In this document: piece by piece, positions 8,184-18,232 of the stretch | Layout of the letters: each line of letters starts with the position of its first letter | Numbering within the stretch: position 1 is the stretch's first letter | DNA from: Azospirillum sp. 412522 | GTDB lineage: Bacteria > Pseudomonadota > Alphaproteobacteria > Azospirillales > Azospirillaceae | Reading direction: 5' to 3' | Assembly (NCBI RefSeq): GCF_019805165.1 | Contig: NZ_RWIJ01000003.1 | Location: forward strand, 362,428-426,427 | DNA length: 64,000 bases | The notes under the pieces: model-generated | Told to the model about the DNA's origin: nothing | What the model saw: the letters and a program-made list of their open reading frames with translations, nothing else | The model's database searches: none | Translations under genes and position numbers: made by a program

Positions 8184-9032
8184 ATGAGAAGGCAAAGCCT
8201 GTACGCCGCCGGCCTGGCGGCGGTCCTGTCGATGGTTGGGGGCTGGGGCGCGACCGCCCTGGCGAACGAGCCGCGGCCGTGGGAGATGGGCATGCAGCCC
8301 TCCGCCTCGCCGGTCAAACACCTGATGACCTCGTTCAACGACCTGCTGACCGTGATCATCACGCTGATCGTCATCTTCGTCGCGGGGTTGCTGGCCTACT
8401 GTGCCGTTCGCTTCAACGCCAAGAGGAACCCGGTTCCGTCCAAGACCTCGCACCACACGCTGCTCGAGGTCGCCTGGACCGTGGTCCCGGTCATCATCCT
8501 GATCGTGGTCGCCGTTCCGTCCTTCAAGCTGCTCTACGCCGCGGAACGCATCCCGCAGGCCGACATGACCATCAAGGTCATCGGCCACCAGTGGTACTGG
8601 GATTACGAATATCCCGACCACGGCAACATCACCTTCTCCAGCTACATGATCGCCGACGCCGACCTGAAGCCCGGCCAGCGCCGCCTGCTGGAGGTCGACA
8701 ACCGGGTTGTCGTGCCGGTCAACACCACCGTGCGCGTTCTGGTGACCGCCGGCGACGTGATCCATTCCTGGGCGGTTCCCGCCTTCGGCCTGAAGAAGGA
8801 CGGCGTTCCCGGCCGCATCAACGAGACCTGGTTCAAGGCCGAACGCGAAGGCGTCTATTACGGCCAGTGCTCCGAGATCTGCGGTACCAATCACGGCTTC
8901 ATGCCGATCGCGGTCGAGGCCGTGTCTCGGGAAGCGTTCGACGCCTGGGTCGCCAAGGCCAAGACGGCCTTCGCGCCGAAGGACGGCGACCGCGACGTGG
9001 CCCAGCGGCCGACCGGCACGCTGGTCGAATAA
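8184..9032 (+). CDS. coxB: Cytochrome c oxidase subunit II
   Basis: 282 residues from the ATG at 8184 (a GTG/ATG 33 bp upstream has no ribosome site). It has a signal peptide (cleavage near ALAN-EP), two membrane helices (VIITLIVIFVAGLLAY and EVAWTVVPVIILIVV), then a periplasmic CuA domain. The aromatic patch GHQWYWDYEYPD takes electrons from cytochrome c. The CuA ligands are His in VIHSWAVP and the CSEICGTNHGFM cluster. It is the first gene of the plus-strand oxidase operon and belongs to the aa3-type proton-pumping oxidases of the inner membrane. Confidence 0.97.
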   Translation: MRRQSLYAAGLAAVLSMVGGWGATALANEPRPWEMGMQPSASPVKHLMTSFNDLLTVIITLIVIFVAGLLAYCAVRFNAKRNPVPSKTSHHTLLEVAWTVVPVIILIVVAVPSFKLLYAAERIPQADMTIKVIGHQWYWDYEYPDHGNITFSSYMIADADLKPGQRRLLEVDNRVVVPVNTTVRVLVTAGDVIHSWAVPAFGLKKDGVPGRINETWFKAEREGVYYGQCSEICGTNHGFMPIAVEAVSREAFDAWVAKAKTAFAPKDGDRDVAQRPTGTLVE

Positions 9033-9082
9033 GCGGACTTCGAACAGCCCGCCACACGGACGACGCGATAAGAAGAACCTAA

Positions 9083-10777
<1,695 letters not shown>

Positions 10778-10787
10778 GCATGCTAAC

Positions 10788-10821
10788 CGGGCAGGCGTCG
10801 CCGCGAGGAGGCGCCCGCCCG
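10788..10821 (+). other. Stem-loop between coxA and ctaB
   Basis: CGGGCAGGCG (10788-10797) pairs with CGCCCGCCCG (10812-10821), nine of ten pairs, with a 14-nt loop. No T-tract follows. It may stabilise the upstream coxBA RNA or cause partial termination, so that assembly genes are made at a lower level than subunits. Confidence 0.55.
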
Positions 10822-10928
10822 ATATGAGGAAACAGGCCGAGCAGCCCGAAAACGGGCGCCGGTGGCCAGGAAATGGCAGGGGGCGCCGGGGTGACGGACC
10901 CGGGGTTAGTAGACGACAAGGACATGAT

Positions 10929-11840
10929 ATGACGGACGTGACGAACGAACTGACGCTCAACCATACCGGAGGTGCGTCGGCCGGAGACTTCATCGAGCTG
11001 CTCAAGCCGCGGGTCATGTCGCTTGTGGTCTTCACCGGGCTGGCCGGCATCGTGCTGGCCCCCGGCCATATCCACCCCTTCCTGGCCCTGGTCGCCGTGC
11101 TCTGCATCGCCGTCGGTGCCGGGGCCTCGGGCGCCATCAACATGTGGTACGACCGCGACATCGACGCGGTGATGACCCGCACCGTGAAGCGCCCGATCCC
11201 CTCGGGCCGGGTCGATCCGGCGGAAGCGCTGGGCTTCGGCGTCACACTGTCGGTGCTGTCCGTGGTGGTGATGGGGCTGGCGGTGAATTGGACGGCGGCG
11301 GCGCTGTTGGCGCTGACCATCGGTTTCTACGTCTTCGTCTACACCATGTGGCTGAAGCGCCGGACCCCGCAGAACATCGTGATCGGCGGAGCCGCCGGAG
11401 CCTTCCCGCCAATGATCGGCTGGGCCGCCGTGACTGGCGGTGTCGACCTGCCATCCATCCTGCTGTTCCTGCTGATCTTTCTGTGGACGCCGCCGCATTT
11501 TTGGGCGTTGGCCCTTTTCCGTAACGGCGACTACACCCGCGCCGGCGTGCCTATGATGCCGGTCGTCGCGGGAGAGGCGGCGACCAAGCGCCAGATGCTG
11601 CTCTATACGCTGATCCTGCTGCCGGTGGCTTCGGCGCCGTCCTTCGTCGGCATTGCTGGGCCGGTCTATCTGGCAGTATCGGTGATTCTCGGACTGATGT
11701 TCGTCGGCTGTGCCGTCCGCGTCCTGCGGGCCGGCGACGACAAGCCGGCCAAGAAGATGTTCGGCTTCTCGATCCTGTACCTGTTCCTGCTGTTCGCCGT
11801 AATGATGGGCGAGCGACTGATCCTTGGAGGTTGGGCATGA
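10929..11840 (+). CDS. ctaB: Protohaem IX farnesyltransferase (haem O synthase)
   Basis: 303 residues, polytopic. It adds a farnesyl group to haem b to make haem o, the precursor of haem a. The prenyltransferase motif [19 protein letters not shown] carries the Asp-rich Mg-diphosphate site, and the second conserved loop includes [20 protein letters not shown]. The ATG at 10929 is preferred over an upstream ATG at 10824 because the upstream residues are low-complexity and not family-like. The stop overlaps the next start (ATGA). Confidence 0.95.
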   Translation: MTDVTNELTLNHTGGASAGDFIELLKPRVMSLVVFTGLAGIVLAPGHIHPFLALVAVLCIAVGAGASGAINMWYDRDIDAVMTRTVKRPIPSGRVDPAEALGFGVTLSVLSVVVMGLAVNWTAAALLALTIGFYVFVYTMWLKRRTPQNIVIGGAAGAFPPMIGWAAVTGGVDLPSILLFLLIFLWTPPHFWALALFRNGDYTRAGVPMMPVVAGEAATKRQMLLYTLILLPVASAPSFVGIAGPVYLAVSVILGLMFVGCAVRVLRAGDDKPAKKMFGFSILYLFLLFAVMMGERLILGGWA

Positions 11841-12022
11841 CGGTGATGGAACGCGAATCCCCGACCGGTGCCCGCGCCTCGGTGGACGAGCAGAAGCGGC
11901 AGGAGGCGGTGCTGCGGGCGAAGAAGCTGCGTGGCCGCAATCTGGCTGTCCTGGCGGCTCTGCTGGCCCTGGTGGTCCTGTTCTATGTCATCACCGTCGT
12001 CAGGATGGGTGGGGCGCACTGA
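11837..12022 (+). CDS. Small single-helix protein of the oxidase operon (CoxF-like)
   Basis: 61 residues: a charged N-terminal half ([18 protein letters not shown]) and one membrane helix ([20 protein letters not shown]). Proteins of this size and plan sit between ctaB and ctaG in many alphaproteobacteria and are often labelled CoxF. The function is not established; an oxidase assembly role is inferred from position. The ATG overlaps the ctaB stop by ATGA, with a GGAGG site, and its own TGA overlaps the ctaG start by TGATG, so translation is coupled on both sides. Confidence 0.85.
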   Translation: MTVMERESPTGARASVDEQKRQEAVLRAKKLRGRNLAVLAALLALVVLFYVITVVRMGGAH

Positions 12023-12666
12023 TGGCCGGGCGTGACGACAGGCTGCGCCGCCGCAACCGTCTTCTCCTCGGCTCGCTGTTCGGGCTGGTGATGGGGATGA
12101 TCGGGCTGACCTATGCATCGGTTCCGCTCTACAACCTGTTCTGCTCGGTCACCGGTTTCGGCGGCACCACCCAGCGGGCGGAGCAGGCCGCGGCGCGTGT
12201 CGTCGATCGCAAGGTGACCGTCCGGTTCAACGCCGACACCAACACCGCACTGCCCTGGTCCTTCAAGCCGGAGCAGAAGAAACTGTCGCTGAAGCTGGGT
12301 GAAACCGGCTTCGCCGCCTATCGGGCGGAGAATCGTGGGGGGGCGCCGACCGTCGGCACTGCCGTCTACAACGTCACGCCGGAAAAGGTTGGGGCCTATT
12401 TCAACAAATTGCAGTGCTTCTGCTTCACCGAACAGATCCTCGAACCCGGCCAAGCCGTGGACATGCCGGTGGTCTTCTTCGTCGACCCGTCGATGGCCGA
12501 CGATCCGAACATGGATGACGTGAGCACCATCACGCTGTCCTATACCTTCTTCCGTGCCAAGGACAGCGAAGCCAGGCTCGCGCAGCACACGGCTTCCGCA
12601 TCGGCTCCCGTGGCGCCGGAGGCAAGCAAACAAAAGGCGGAGCCGGGGGCGACCGCCACAAACTGA
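12022..12666 (+). CDS. ctaG: Cytochrome c oxidase assembly protein CtaG (Cox11 family)
   Basis: 214 residues. Cox11/CtaG delivers copper to the CuB site of subunit I. There is one N-terminal membrane anchor (LLLGSLFGLVMGMIGLTYASVPLY) with the conserved LYNLFCSVTGFGG, then a periplasmic immunoglobulin-like domain with the copper-binding CFCF motif (LQCFCFTEQ) and the FFVDPSM signature. The C-terminus ends in an Ala/Pro/Lys-rich tail. Start overlaps the stop of the small upstream gene. Confidence 0.96.
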   Translation: MAGRDDRLRRRNRLLLGSLFGLVMGMIGLTYASVPLYNLFCSVTGFGGTTQRAEQAAARVVDRKVTVRFNADTNTALPWSFKPEQKKLSLKLGETGFAAYRAENRGGAPTVGTAVYNVTPEKVGAYFNKLQCFCFTEQILEPGQAVDMPVVFFVDPSMADDPNMDDVSTITLSYTFFRAKDSEARLAQHTASASAPVAPEASKQKAEPGATATN

Positions 12667-12687
12667 ACCATATGGGGTAGTGAGACG

Positions 12688-13563
12688 ATGGCCGACATCA
12701 CCCACGGGCAAATGCCGCACGCCGAACCATCAGCCCATGAACCGGGCGCCGGCATCCCGCATCCCTACCATCTGCTGAAGCCGAGCCCCTGGCCGCTGAT
12801 CGGCGCCTTTTCCGGCGGGCTTCTGGCGACCGGGCTGGTCGTCTACATGCACGGTGGCGGCAAGTTCCTGATGATCCTGGGCGTGCTGGCCATCCTGGTG
12901 ACGATGTTCGGCTGGTGGCGGTCCGTTATTCGCGAATCGGTGGTGGAGCATGCCCACACACCGGTGGTGAAGATCGGCCTGCGTTACGGCATGGCGCTGT
13001 TCATCGCGTCGGAGGTGATGTTCTTCGCCGCCTTCTTCTGGGCCTTCTTCCATGCGGCGTTGGAGCCGAAGGTTTCGCCCATCAATCCCGACGCCATCTG
13101 GCCGCCGCCGAACGTGCATGTCATCGACGCCTTCGACATGCCGCTGATGATGACGCTGACCCTGCTGCTGTCGGGCGTCACCGTCACCTGGGCGCACCAT
13201 GCCATCATCGAGGGCCAGAACCGCGTGGCCGCGAAGGCGCTCGGCCTGACCGTGCTGCTTGGCGTCCTGTTCAGCTTCTTCCAGGTTTATGAGTACGTCC
13301 ACGCCTCCTTCAAGTTCACCGACGGCATCTTCCCCTCGACCTTCTACATGGCGACCGGCTTCCACGGCTTCCATGTGCTGGTCGGCACCATCTTCCTGGC
13401 GGTGTGCTGGATGCGCACGGTGAAGGGGCATTTCACTCCGGAAAGCCATTTCGGGTTCGAGGCGGCGGCTTGGTACTGGCACTTCGTCGACGTCGTCTGG
13501 CTGTTCCTGTTCGTGTCGGTCTACTGGTGGGGTGGTCATGGCGGTGTGGTCGCCGTCCACTGA
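12688..13563 (+). CDS. coxC: Cytochrome c oxidase subunit III
   Basis: 291 residues with seven membrane helices. Typical family blocks are PYHLLKPSPWPL at the start, GMALFIASEVMFFAAFFWAFFH with the conserved glutamate, and EAAAWYWHFVDVVWLFLFVSVYWWG at the end. Subunit III stabilises the proton-uptake side of subunit I. It is 21 bp after ctaG. Confidence 0.97.
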   Translation: MADITHGQMPHAEPSAHEPGAGIPHPYHLLKPSPWPLIGAFSGGLLATGLVVYMHGGGKFLMILGVLAILVTMFGWWRSVIRESVVEHAHTPVVKIGLRYGMALFIASEVMFFAAFFWAFFHAALEPKVSPINPDAIWPPPNVHVIDAFDMPLMMTLTLLLSGVTVTWAHHAIIEGQNRVAAKALGLTVLLGVLFSFFQVYEYVHASFKFTDGIFPSTFYMATGFHGFHVLVGTIFLAVCWMRTVKGHFTPESHFGFEAAAWYWHFVDVVWLFLFVSVYWWGGHGGVVAVH

Positions 13564-13632
13564 CGCCATCGATGCCGTGCCGTTCCGGCGGCCTGTATGT
13601 CTGCCGGAACGGTCCGAACGGGAGGTGATGGC

Positions 13633-14004
13633 GTGATCGATCCGTATCCGAGGGTTTCCCCCTTATCGGCGGGCCTGCGCAGCGTCTGCCCGCGCTGTGG
13701 CAAGGGGCGGCTGTTCGACGGCTACCTGACGGTGGCGGAACGTTGCAATGTCTGCGACCTGGACCTCTCGCAGGTCGACAGCGGCGACGGACCTGCGGTC
13801 TTCCTGATCTTTATCCTTGGTTTCCTGGTGGTGCCCGTCGCACTGTGGGTGTCGATGACGGTGGAGTGGCCTCTGTGGCTGCATGCCGTCGTCTGGAGCA
13901 TCGTCGTTCTGGCTTTGACGCTGGGCATGCTGCGGCCGGCGAAAGCCTATGTGGTTGCTCTGCAGTATCGTTATCGCCGCAGCGAAGTGGAGAAGGAGTC
14001 TTGA
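13633..14004 (+). CDS. DUF983 family zinc-ribbon membrane protein
   Basis: 123 residues from a GTG at 13633, preceded by a perfect GGAGGTGA ribosome site. It has two CxxC pairs (CPRCGKGRLF and CNVCDLDLS), which suggest a zinc ribbon, and two membrane helices (FLIFILGFLVVPVALWV and HAVVWSIVVLALTLGML). The family is unexplained but is found in alphaproteobacterial oxidase operons next to SURF1, so an assembly role is inferred. Its TGA overlaps the TTG start of the next gene. Confidence 0.9.
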   Translation: MIDPYPRVSPLSAGLRSVCPRCGKGRLFDGYLTVAERCNVCDLDLSQVDSGDGPAVFLIFILGFLVVPVALWVSMTVEWPLWLHAVVWSIVVLALTLGMLRPAKAYVVALQYRYRRSEVEKES

Positions 14005-14801
14005 GCGTTGCCGCTGTCGGGACCGCGGAGCGACGCCGCTTCCGCCCTTCGCTTGGAGCGACGCTGATAACGCTGGCCGGGCTGGCTGTGACCATCGGAC
14101 TCGGCACTTGGCAGTTGGAACGGCTCCAGTGGAAGCAGGAGCTGATTGCCCGGATCGCTCGGCAGATGGCCGAGCCGCCGGTTCCGCTGCCGGCCCGCAT
14201 CGACGATCCCGCGGCCTGGGAGTTCCGGCCGGTGACGCTCACCGGCCGGTTCCTGAACGACAAGGAGACGCTGCTGATCGCCCGTCCGCATCAGGGACGG
14301 GTCGGCTATGAGGTGCTGACTCCATTCGAGCGTGCCGACGGGGCCGGCGCCGTGCTGGTGAACCGTGGTTTCGTGCCGATGGACCGCCACGACCCGGCGG
14401 CCCGTGCAACTGCGTGGGTGGAGGGAGAAACCGGCGTCAAGGGCATTGTCCGCGTGCCGCAGCCGCCCGGCTTCTTCCAGCCCGGCAATGGCGCCCCGGC
14501 GCCCGGTTCTGCCTGGATGCGCGCCGATCCTCCGGCCATGGCGGCGGCACTATCGCTGAGCAACGTGGCGCCTGTGGTGGTGGAGATGCTGCCGGGGCAG
14601 GGCGCTGGCTTGCCGGGTGCGCCTGCGGGAACCCTGGCCGGGATCGAGCCGAGGGTGGAACTGCCGAACAACCACCTCCAGTATGCCTTGACCTGGTACG
14701 GGCTTGCGGTGACGCTCGCCGGGATCTACGTGCTGTCACAGCGCAAGCGCGCCGACACCGGAACCGACGGACGATCCGATGACCGCATATCAGGAGCTTG
14801 A
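14001..14801 (+). CDS. SURF1 family oxidase assembly protein
   Basis: 266 residues. SURF1 helps insert haem a into cytochrome oxidase. It has the standard two-helix layout: an N-terminal helix (ATLITLAGLAVTIGLGTWQLERLQWK), a periplasmic middle part with RPHQGRVGYEVLTPFE and VLVNRGFVP, and a C-terminal helix after NNHLQYALTWYGLAVTLAGIY. The start is a TTG at 14001 with AAGGAG five bases upstream, overlapping the DUF983 stop. A longer in-frame version starting inside DUF983 is rejected. The 3' end overlaps the next gene by 23 bp. Confidence 0.93.
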   Translation: MSVAAVGTAERRRFRPSLGATLITLAGLAVTIGLGTWQLERLQWKQELIARIARQMAEPPVPLPARIDDPAAWEFRPVTLTGRFLNDKETLLIARPHQGRVGYEVLTPFERADGAGAVLVNRGFVPMDRHDPAARATAWVEGETGVKGIVRVPQPPGFFQPGNGAPAPGSAWMRADPPAMAAALSLSNVAPVVVEMLPGQGAGLPGAPAGTLAGIEPRVELPNNHLQYALTWYGLAVTLAGIYVLSQRKRADTGTDGRSDDRISGA

Positions 14802-16266
14802 ACGCCGCCATGCCCGCATCGCCGCCATCGGCGATGCGCTGGGCATCCTCGGCTGGGACACCCAGACGATCATGCCGGAGGGGGCCAACGACGGCCGGGC
14901 GGAGCAGACCGCCACCCTGTCGGTGATCGCGCATGAGCTGGCGACCGACCCGCGCATGGCCGATCTGCTGGCCGAGGCGGAGGGCGATGACGGTCTTGAT
15001 GATTGGCAGCGTGCCAACCTGCGGGAGATGCGCCGCCACCACGTCCAGGCCACCGCCATCCCGGCCGATCTGGTGGAGGCCACCAGCAAGGCGGTGTCGG
15101 TTTGCGAAATGACATGGCGCGCCGCGCGGGCGGAAAGCGATTTCGCCAAGCTGCTGCCGTCCTTGGCCGAGGTGCTGGCCCGTGTTCGCGAAGGGGCGGA
15201 GGCGCTGGGCAGTGTAATGGGGATCAGCGCCTATGATGCGCTGCTCGACAGCCATGATCCCGGCGCGCGGGCGGAGCGCATCGACGCGCTGTTCGCCGAC
15301 CTGTCCGGATTCCTGCCCGACCTGATCGGCCGCGTGCTCGACAAGCAGGAATCGGGTCCGGCGGTGGTCGAACCGCAGGGGCCGTTCGCGGTCGAGAAGC
15401 AGCGAGAGCTCGGTGTCCGCATGATGGAGCGGCTGGGTTTCGACTTCAGCCGCGGAAGGCTGGACGTGTCGCTGCATCCCTTCTGCGGCGGAGCCACCGG
15501 CGATGTGCGTATCACCACCCGCTATGACGAGGCGAATTTCACTGATGCGCTGATGGGCGTCCTGCACGAGACCGGCCATGCGCTGTACGAGCAGAACCGT
15601 CCACGCGCTTGGCTGAGCCAGCCGGTGGGACAGGCGCGCGGCATGGCGGTGCATGAGAGCCAGTCGCTGCTGATGGAGATGCAGGCCTGTCGTTCTCCGG
15701 AGTTCATCACATGGTTGGCGCCGGTGGTCCGCGAGGCCTTCGGCGGGGAGGGGGCGGCCTGGGAGGCCGACAATCTGCGCCGCCTCTACAGCCGGGTGGA
15801 GCGCGGTTTCATCCGCGTCAATGCCGACGAGGTCACCTATCCCGCCCACATCATCCTGCGTTATCGCCTGGAAAAGGCGCTGATCGCCGGCGACCTGACC
15901 CTGCCGGACCTACCGGGCGCCTGGAACGACGGCATGGCCGAATTGGTCGGCGTGGTTCCGCCGGACGACCGGCTGGGCTGCCTGCAGGACATCCACTGGC
16001 CGGGCGGCGGCTGGGGCTATTTCCCCAGCTACACCCTGGGCGCCATGACCGCGGCTCAGTTGTTCGACGCTGCGCGCGCCGCCGATCCGGAAGTCGTTCC
16101 GGCATTGTCGCGTGGCGAGTTCGCCCCGCTGGTCGAATGGCTGCGGGTGAACGTGCATGAGACCGGCTGCTTCCATGCCTCCGGCGACGAGCTGCTGACG
16201 GCGGCGACTGGCCGGCCGCTGGATGTGTCGGTATTCAAACGGCACTTGGAACGGCGGTATCTCTGA
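14779..16266 (+). CDS. M32 family carboxypeptidase (Taq type)
   Basis: 495 residues, the usual length. The zinc site is HETGHALYEQN (HExxH) with the third ligand in the following ESQSLLMEM helix. Other blocks match thermostable carboxypeptidase 1: YDEANFTDALMGVLHETGH and DIHWPGGGWGYFPSYTLGAM. It removes residues from peptide C-termini in the cytoplasm. It overlaps the SURF1 gene by 23 bp and so is probably co-transcribed with the oxidase genes, though no functional link is known. Confidence 0.95.
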   Translation: MTAYQELERRHARIAAIGDALGILGWDTQTIMPEGANDGRAEQTATLSVIAHELATDPRMADLLAEAEGDDGLDDWQRANLREMRRHHVQATAIPADLVEATSKAVSVCEMTWRAARAESDFAKLLPSLAEVLARVREGAEALGSVMGISAYDALLDSHDPGARAERIDALFADLSGFLPDLIGRVLDKQESGPAVVEPQGPFAVEKQRELGVRMMERLGFDFSRGRLDVSLHPFCGGATGDVRITTRYDEANFTDALMGVLHETGHALYEQNRPRAWLSQPVGQARGMAVHESQSLLMEMQACRSPEFITWLAPVVREAFGGEGAAWEADNLRRLYSRVERGFIRVNADEVTYPAHIILRYRLEKALIAGDLTLPDLPGAWNDGMAELVGVVPPDDRLGCLQDIHWPGGGWGYFPSYTLGAMTAAQLFDAARAADPEVVPALSRGEFAPLVEWLRVNVHETGCFHASGDELLTAATGRPLDVSVFKRHLERRYL

Positions 16267-16373
16267 CCGCCTGTTCGCGATGGGTGTGCGGAAGCCTCAT
16301 GGCAGGCGTGGGAAATGGCTTATCTTTAGGGACAGGCGCGCCGGGGCTGGCCGGCCTCGACGCGCCCAGCCGA

Positions 16374-16448
16374 TCAGCGGTTCAGAAGATCAAGGCACGC
16401 CTTGATGATTTGCAACAGCAGGACCAGGAGTGTGAGGATCTTATCCAT
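16374..16448 (-). CDS. 24-residue hydrophobic peptide, TisB-like in character (candidate type I toxin or small membrane protein)
   Basis: A micro-ORF starting at an ATG at 16448 with a purine-rich ribosome site (GGGAGAAAAGAGG) directly before it, and ending in TGA at 16374. The product is a single amphipathic/hydrophobic helix: MDKILTLLVLLLQIIKAC, then LDLLNR. Its size, Lys/Asp placement and Leu/Ile content resemble TisB-type toxins, but I cannot show homology. It lies alone in a 413-bp gap, convergent with the M32 gene, downstream of trpE and past the trpE terminator. It needs its own promoter, which I could not place firmly. No LexA-type GAAC-N7-GAAC site is visible. Confidence 0.5.
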   Translation of the reverse strand: MDKILTLLVLLLQIIKACLDLLNR

Positions 16449-16633
16449 CCTCTTTTCTCCCTCGTTCGTGCGCGGTGGTGGCGGCCAATCAGCCACCCCG
16501 TTTTCACAGTCCAACTATGGCCATATGGTTGTAGATGTATTTCGCGCCTCGCGCGGGTGCGCGTGGTTTCTATTGGTAAGATGTGTTATGGGCGAGGGCC
16601 ATTCACCGAGCGCGATCGTCGATGCATGAAAAA

Positions 16634-16659
16634 AGGCCGCCGAAGGGCGGCCTGTTTTC
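16634..16659. terminator. Bidirectional terminator between trpE and the gap
   Basis: An 8-bp stem (AGGCCGCC/GGCGGCCT) with loop GAAG. On the minus strand it is followed by six T, 20 bp past the trpE stop; on the plus strand it is followed by GTTTT. Confidence 0.88.
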
Positions 16660-16679
16660 GTTGATCGCGATGAACGAGT

Positions 16680-18191
16680 TTACCCCCGCGCGGTGGTACG
16701 CAGGGTCTCCTCGGCGGCGCGGATCAGGGCCATCGACTTGTTGACGGTCTCCTGATATTCGGCCTCCGGATCGCTGTCGGCGACGACTCCGCCGCCGGCC
16801 TGGACATACATCATCCCATCCTTCAGCACGGCGGTGCGCAAGGCGATGCAGGTGTCCATGGCGCCTGACGCGCCGAAATAGCCGACGCAGCCGGCGTAGA
16901 CGCCGCGGCGGGCCTTTTCCAGTTCGTCGATGATCTCCATGGCGCGGACCTTCGGCGCACCGGAAACCGTACCGGCGGGGAAGCCGGCGACCAGGGCGTC
17001 AAGCGCGTCGAATTTCGGGTCGAGGTCACCCTCGACGTTGGAGACGATGTGCATGACGTGGCTGTAAAGCTCCACGATCATCTTGGCGGTCACCTTGACG
17101 GTGCCGACCTTTGCCACCCGGCCGACGTCGTTGCGGCCGAGGTCGAGCAGCATCAGATGCTCGGCCAGTTCCTTCGGGTCGCTCAGCAGATCGGCGGCCA
17201 GCGCCTCATCCTCCGCCGTGGAGGCGCCGCGCTTGCGGGTGCCGGCGATCGGACGGACGGTGACCTTGCCGTCGCGCACCCGCACCAGGATTTCCGGGCT
17301 GGAACCGACAACGGTCAGATCGCCGAAATCGCAGTGGAACAGGAAGGGCGACGGGTTCAGCCGGCGCAGCGTGCGGTACAGCGCCAGCGGCGACGGCTTG
17401 AAGGGGAAGCGGATACGCTGGGACGGCACGACCTGGAAGATGTCGCCGGCGCGGATGTACTCCTTCGCCTTCTCGACGATCGCGTGATATTCGTCGCGCG
17501 TCGTGTTGGAGGTCCAGGCCAGCGGCAGGCCGTTTTCCGCCCGGGGCTCGCGCCGATAGGGCAGGGGGCGCTCCAGATCGGCCAGCGCGTCGGTCAGCCG
17601 CTCCCGCGCGTCGGCATAGGCGGTGGCGGCGTCCTTGCCGGTTTTCGGCCAGACAGGCGTCACCAGCGTGATCGAATCGGTGTGGCTGTCGAAGATGGCG
17701 ACGATGCTGGGCCGGGTCAGGATGGCGTCCGGGATGTTCAACTCGTCCGGATTGTCGTCCGGCAGCCGTTCCATCAGCCTGACCATGTCGTAGGTCATGT
17801 AGCCGAACAGGCCGGCGGCCATCGGCGGCAGTTCCTGCGGAAGCTCGATCCGGCTTTCGTTGATCAGAGCCCGCAACTCGGCGAGCGGTGCCCGGCCAAG
17901 TGTCTGGAAGGCGTCGCGGTCGTGCAGGGCGTCGCGGTTGATCTCCGCCTTGTCGCCGCGCGACCGCCACACCACGTCCGGCTTGAAGCCGATCACCGAA
18001 TAGCGGTCGCGCCGCGACCCGGCCCCGCGCTCCGCCGACTCCAGCAGGAAGCCGAACGGCCGTCCGTCCGCCAGCTTCATGTAGGCCGAGACCGGAGTCT
18101 CCAGGTCGCTGACCAGCGTGGTCCATACCACCTGCGGCCGACCGGCGGCGTAAGCGGCATCGAAGGCGGTGATATCGGGCTGGACCTTCAC
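16680..18191 (-). CDS. trpE: Anthranilate synthase component I
   Basis: 503 residues, unfused to TrpG. It makes anthranilate from chorismate, the first step of tryptophan synthesis. The N-terminal FLLESAERG contains the LLES element of the tryptophan feedback site. The catalytic half has GDIFQVVPSQRIRFPF, RPIAGTRKRGAS and LMLLDLGRNDVGRVAKVG, and ends with the GAPKVRAMEII and CIALRTAV blocks. Only 41 bp separate it from the PpiD gene upstream on the same strand, so there is no room for a classic trp leader peptide; it is likely in one operon with ppiD. No other trp gene is in the window. Confidence 0.97.
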   Translation of the reverse strand: MKVQPDITAFDAAYAAGRPQVVWTTLVSDLETPVSAYMKLADGRPFGFLLESAERGAGSRRDRYSVIGFKPDVVWRSRGDKAEINRDALHDRDAFQTLGRAPLAELRALINESRIELPQELPPMAAGLFGYMTYDMVRLMERLPDDNPDELNIPDAILTRPSIVAIFDSHTDSITLVTPVWPKTGKDAATAYADARERLTDALADLERPLPYRREPRAENGLPLAWTSNTTRDEYHAIVEKAKEYIRAGDIFQVVPSQRIRFPFKPSPLALYRTLRRLNPSPFLFHCDFGDLTVVGSSPEILVRVRDGKVTVRPIAGTRKRGASTAEDEALAADLLSDPKELAEHLMLLDLGRNDVGRVAKVGTVKVTAKMIVELYSHVMHIVSNVEGDLDPKFDALDALVAGFPAGTVSGAPKVRAMEIIDELEKARRGVYAGCVGYFGASGAMDTCIALRTAVLKDGMMYVQAGGGVVADSDPEAEYQETVNKSMALIRAAEETLRTTARG

Positions 18192-18232
18192 GGCACGAGA
18201 CCTCTTGAGTTGCTGACGGCTATGCCGAAGCC

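Noticed and set aside
16449..16620. LexA-type (GAAC-N7-GAAC) site before the TisB-like peptide
   Set aside because: Only single GAAC words are present; the second half-site is missing.
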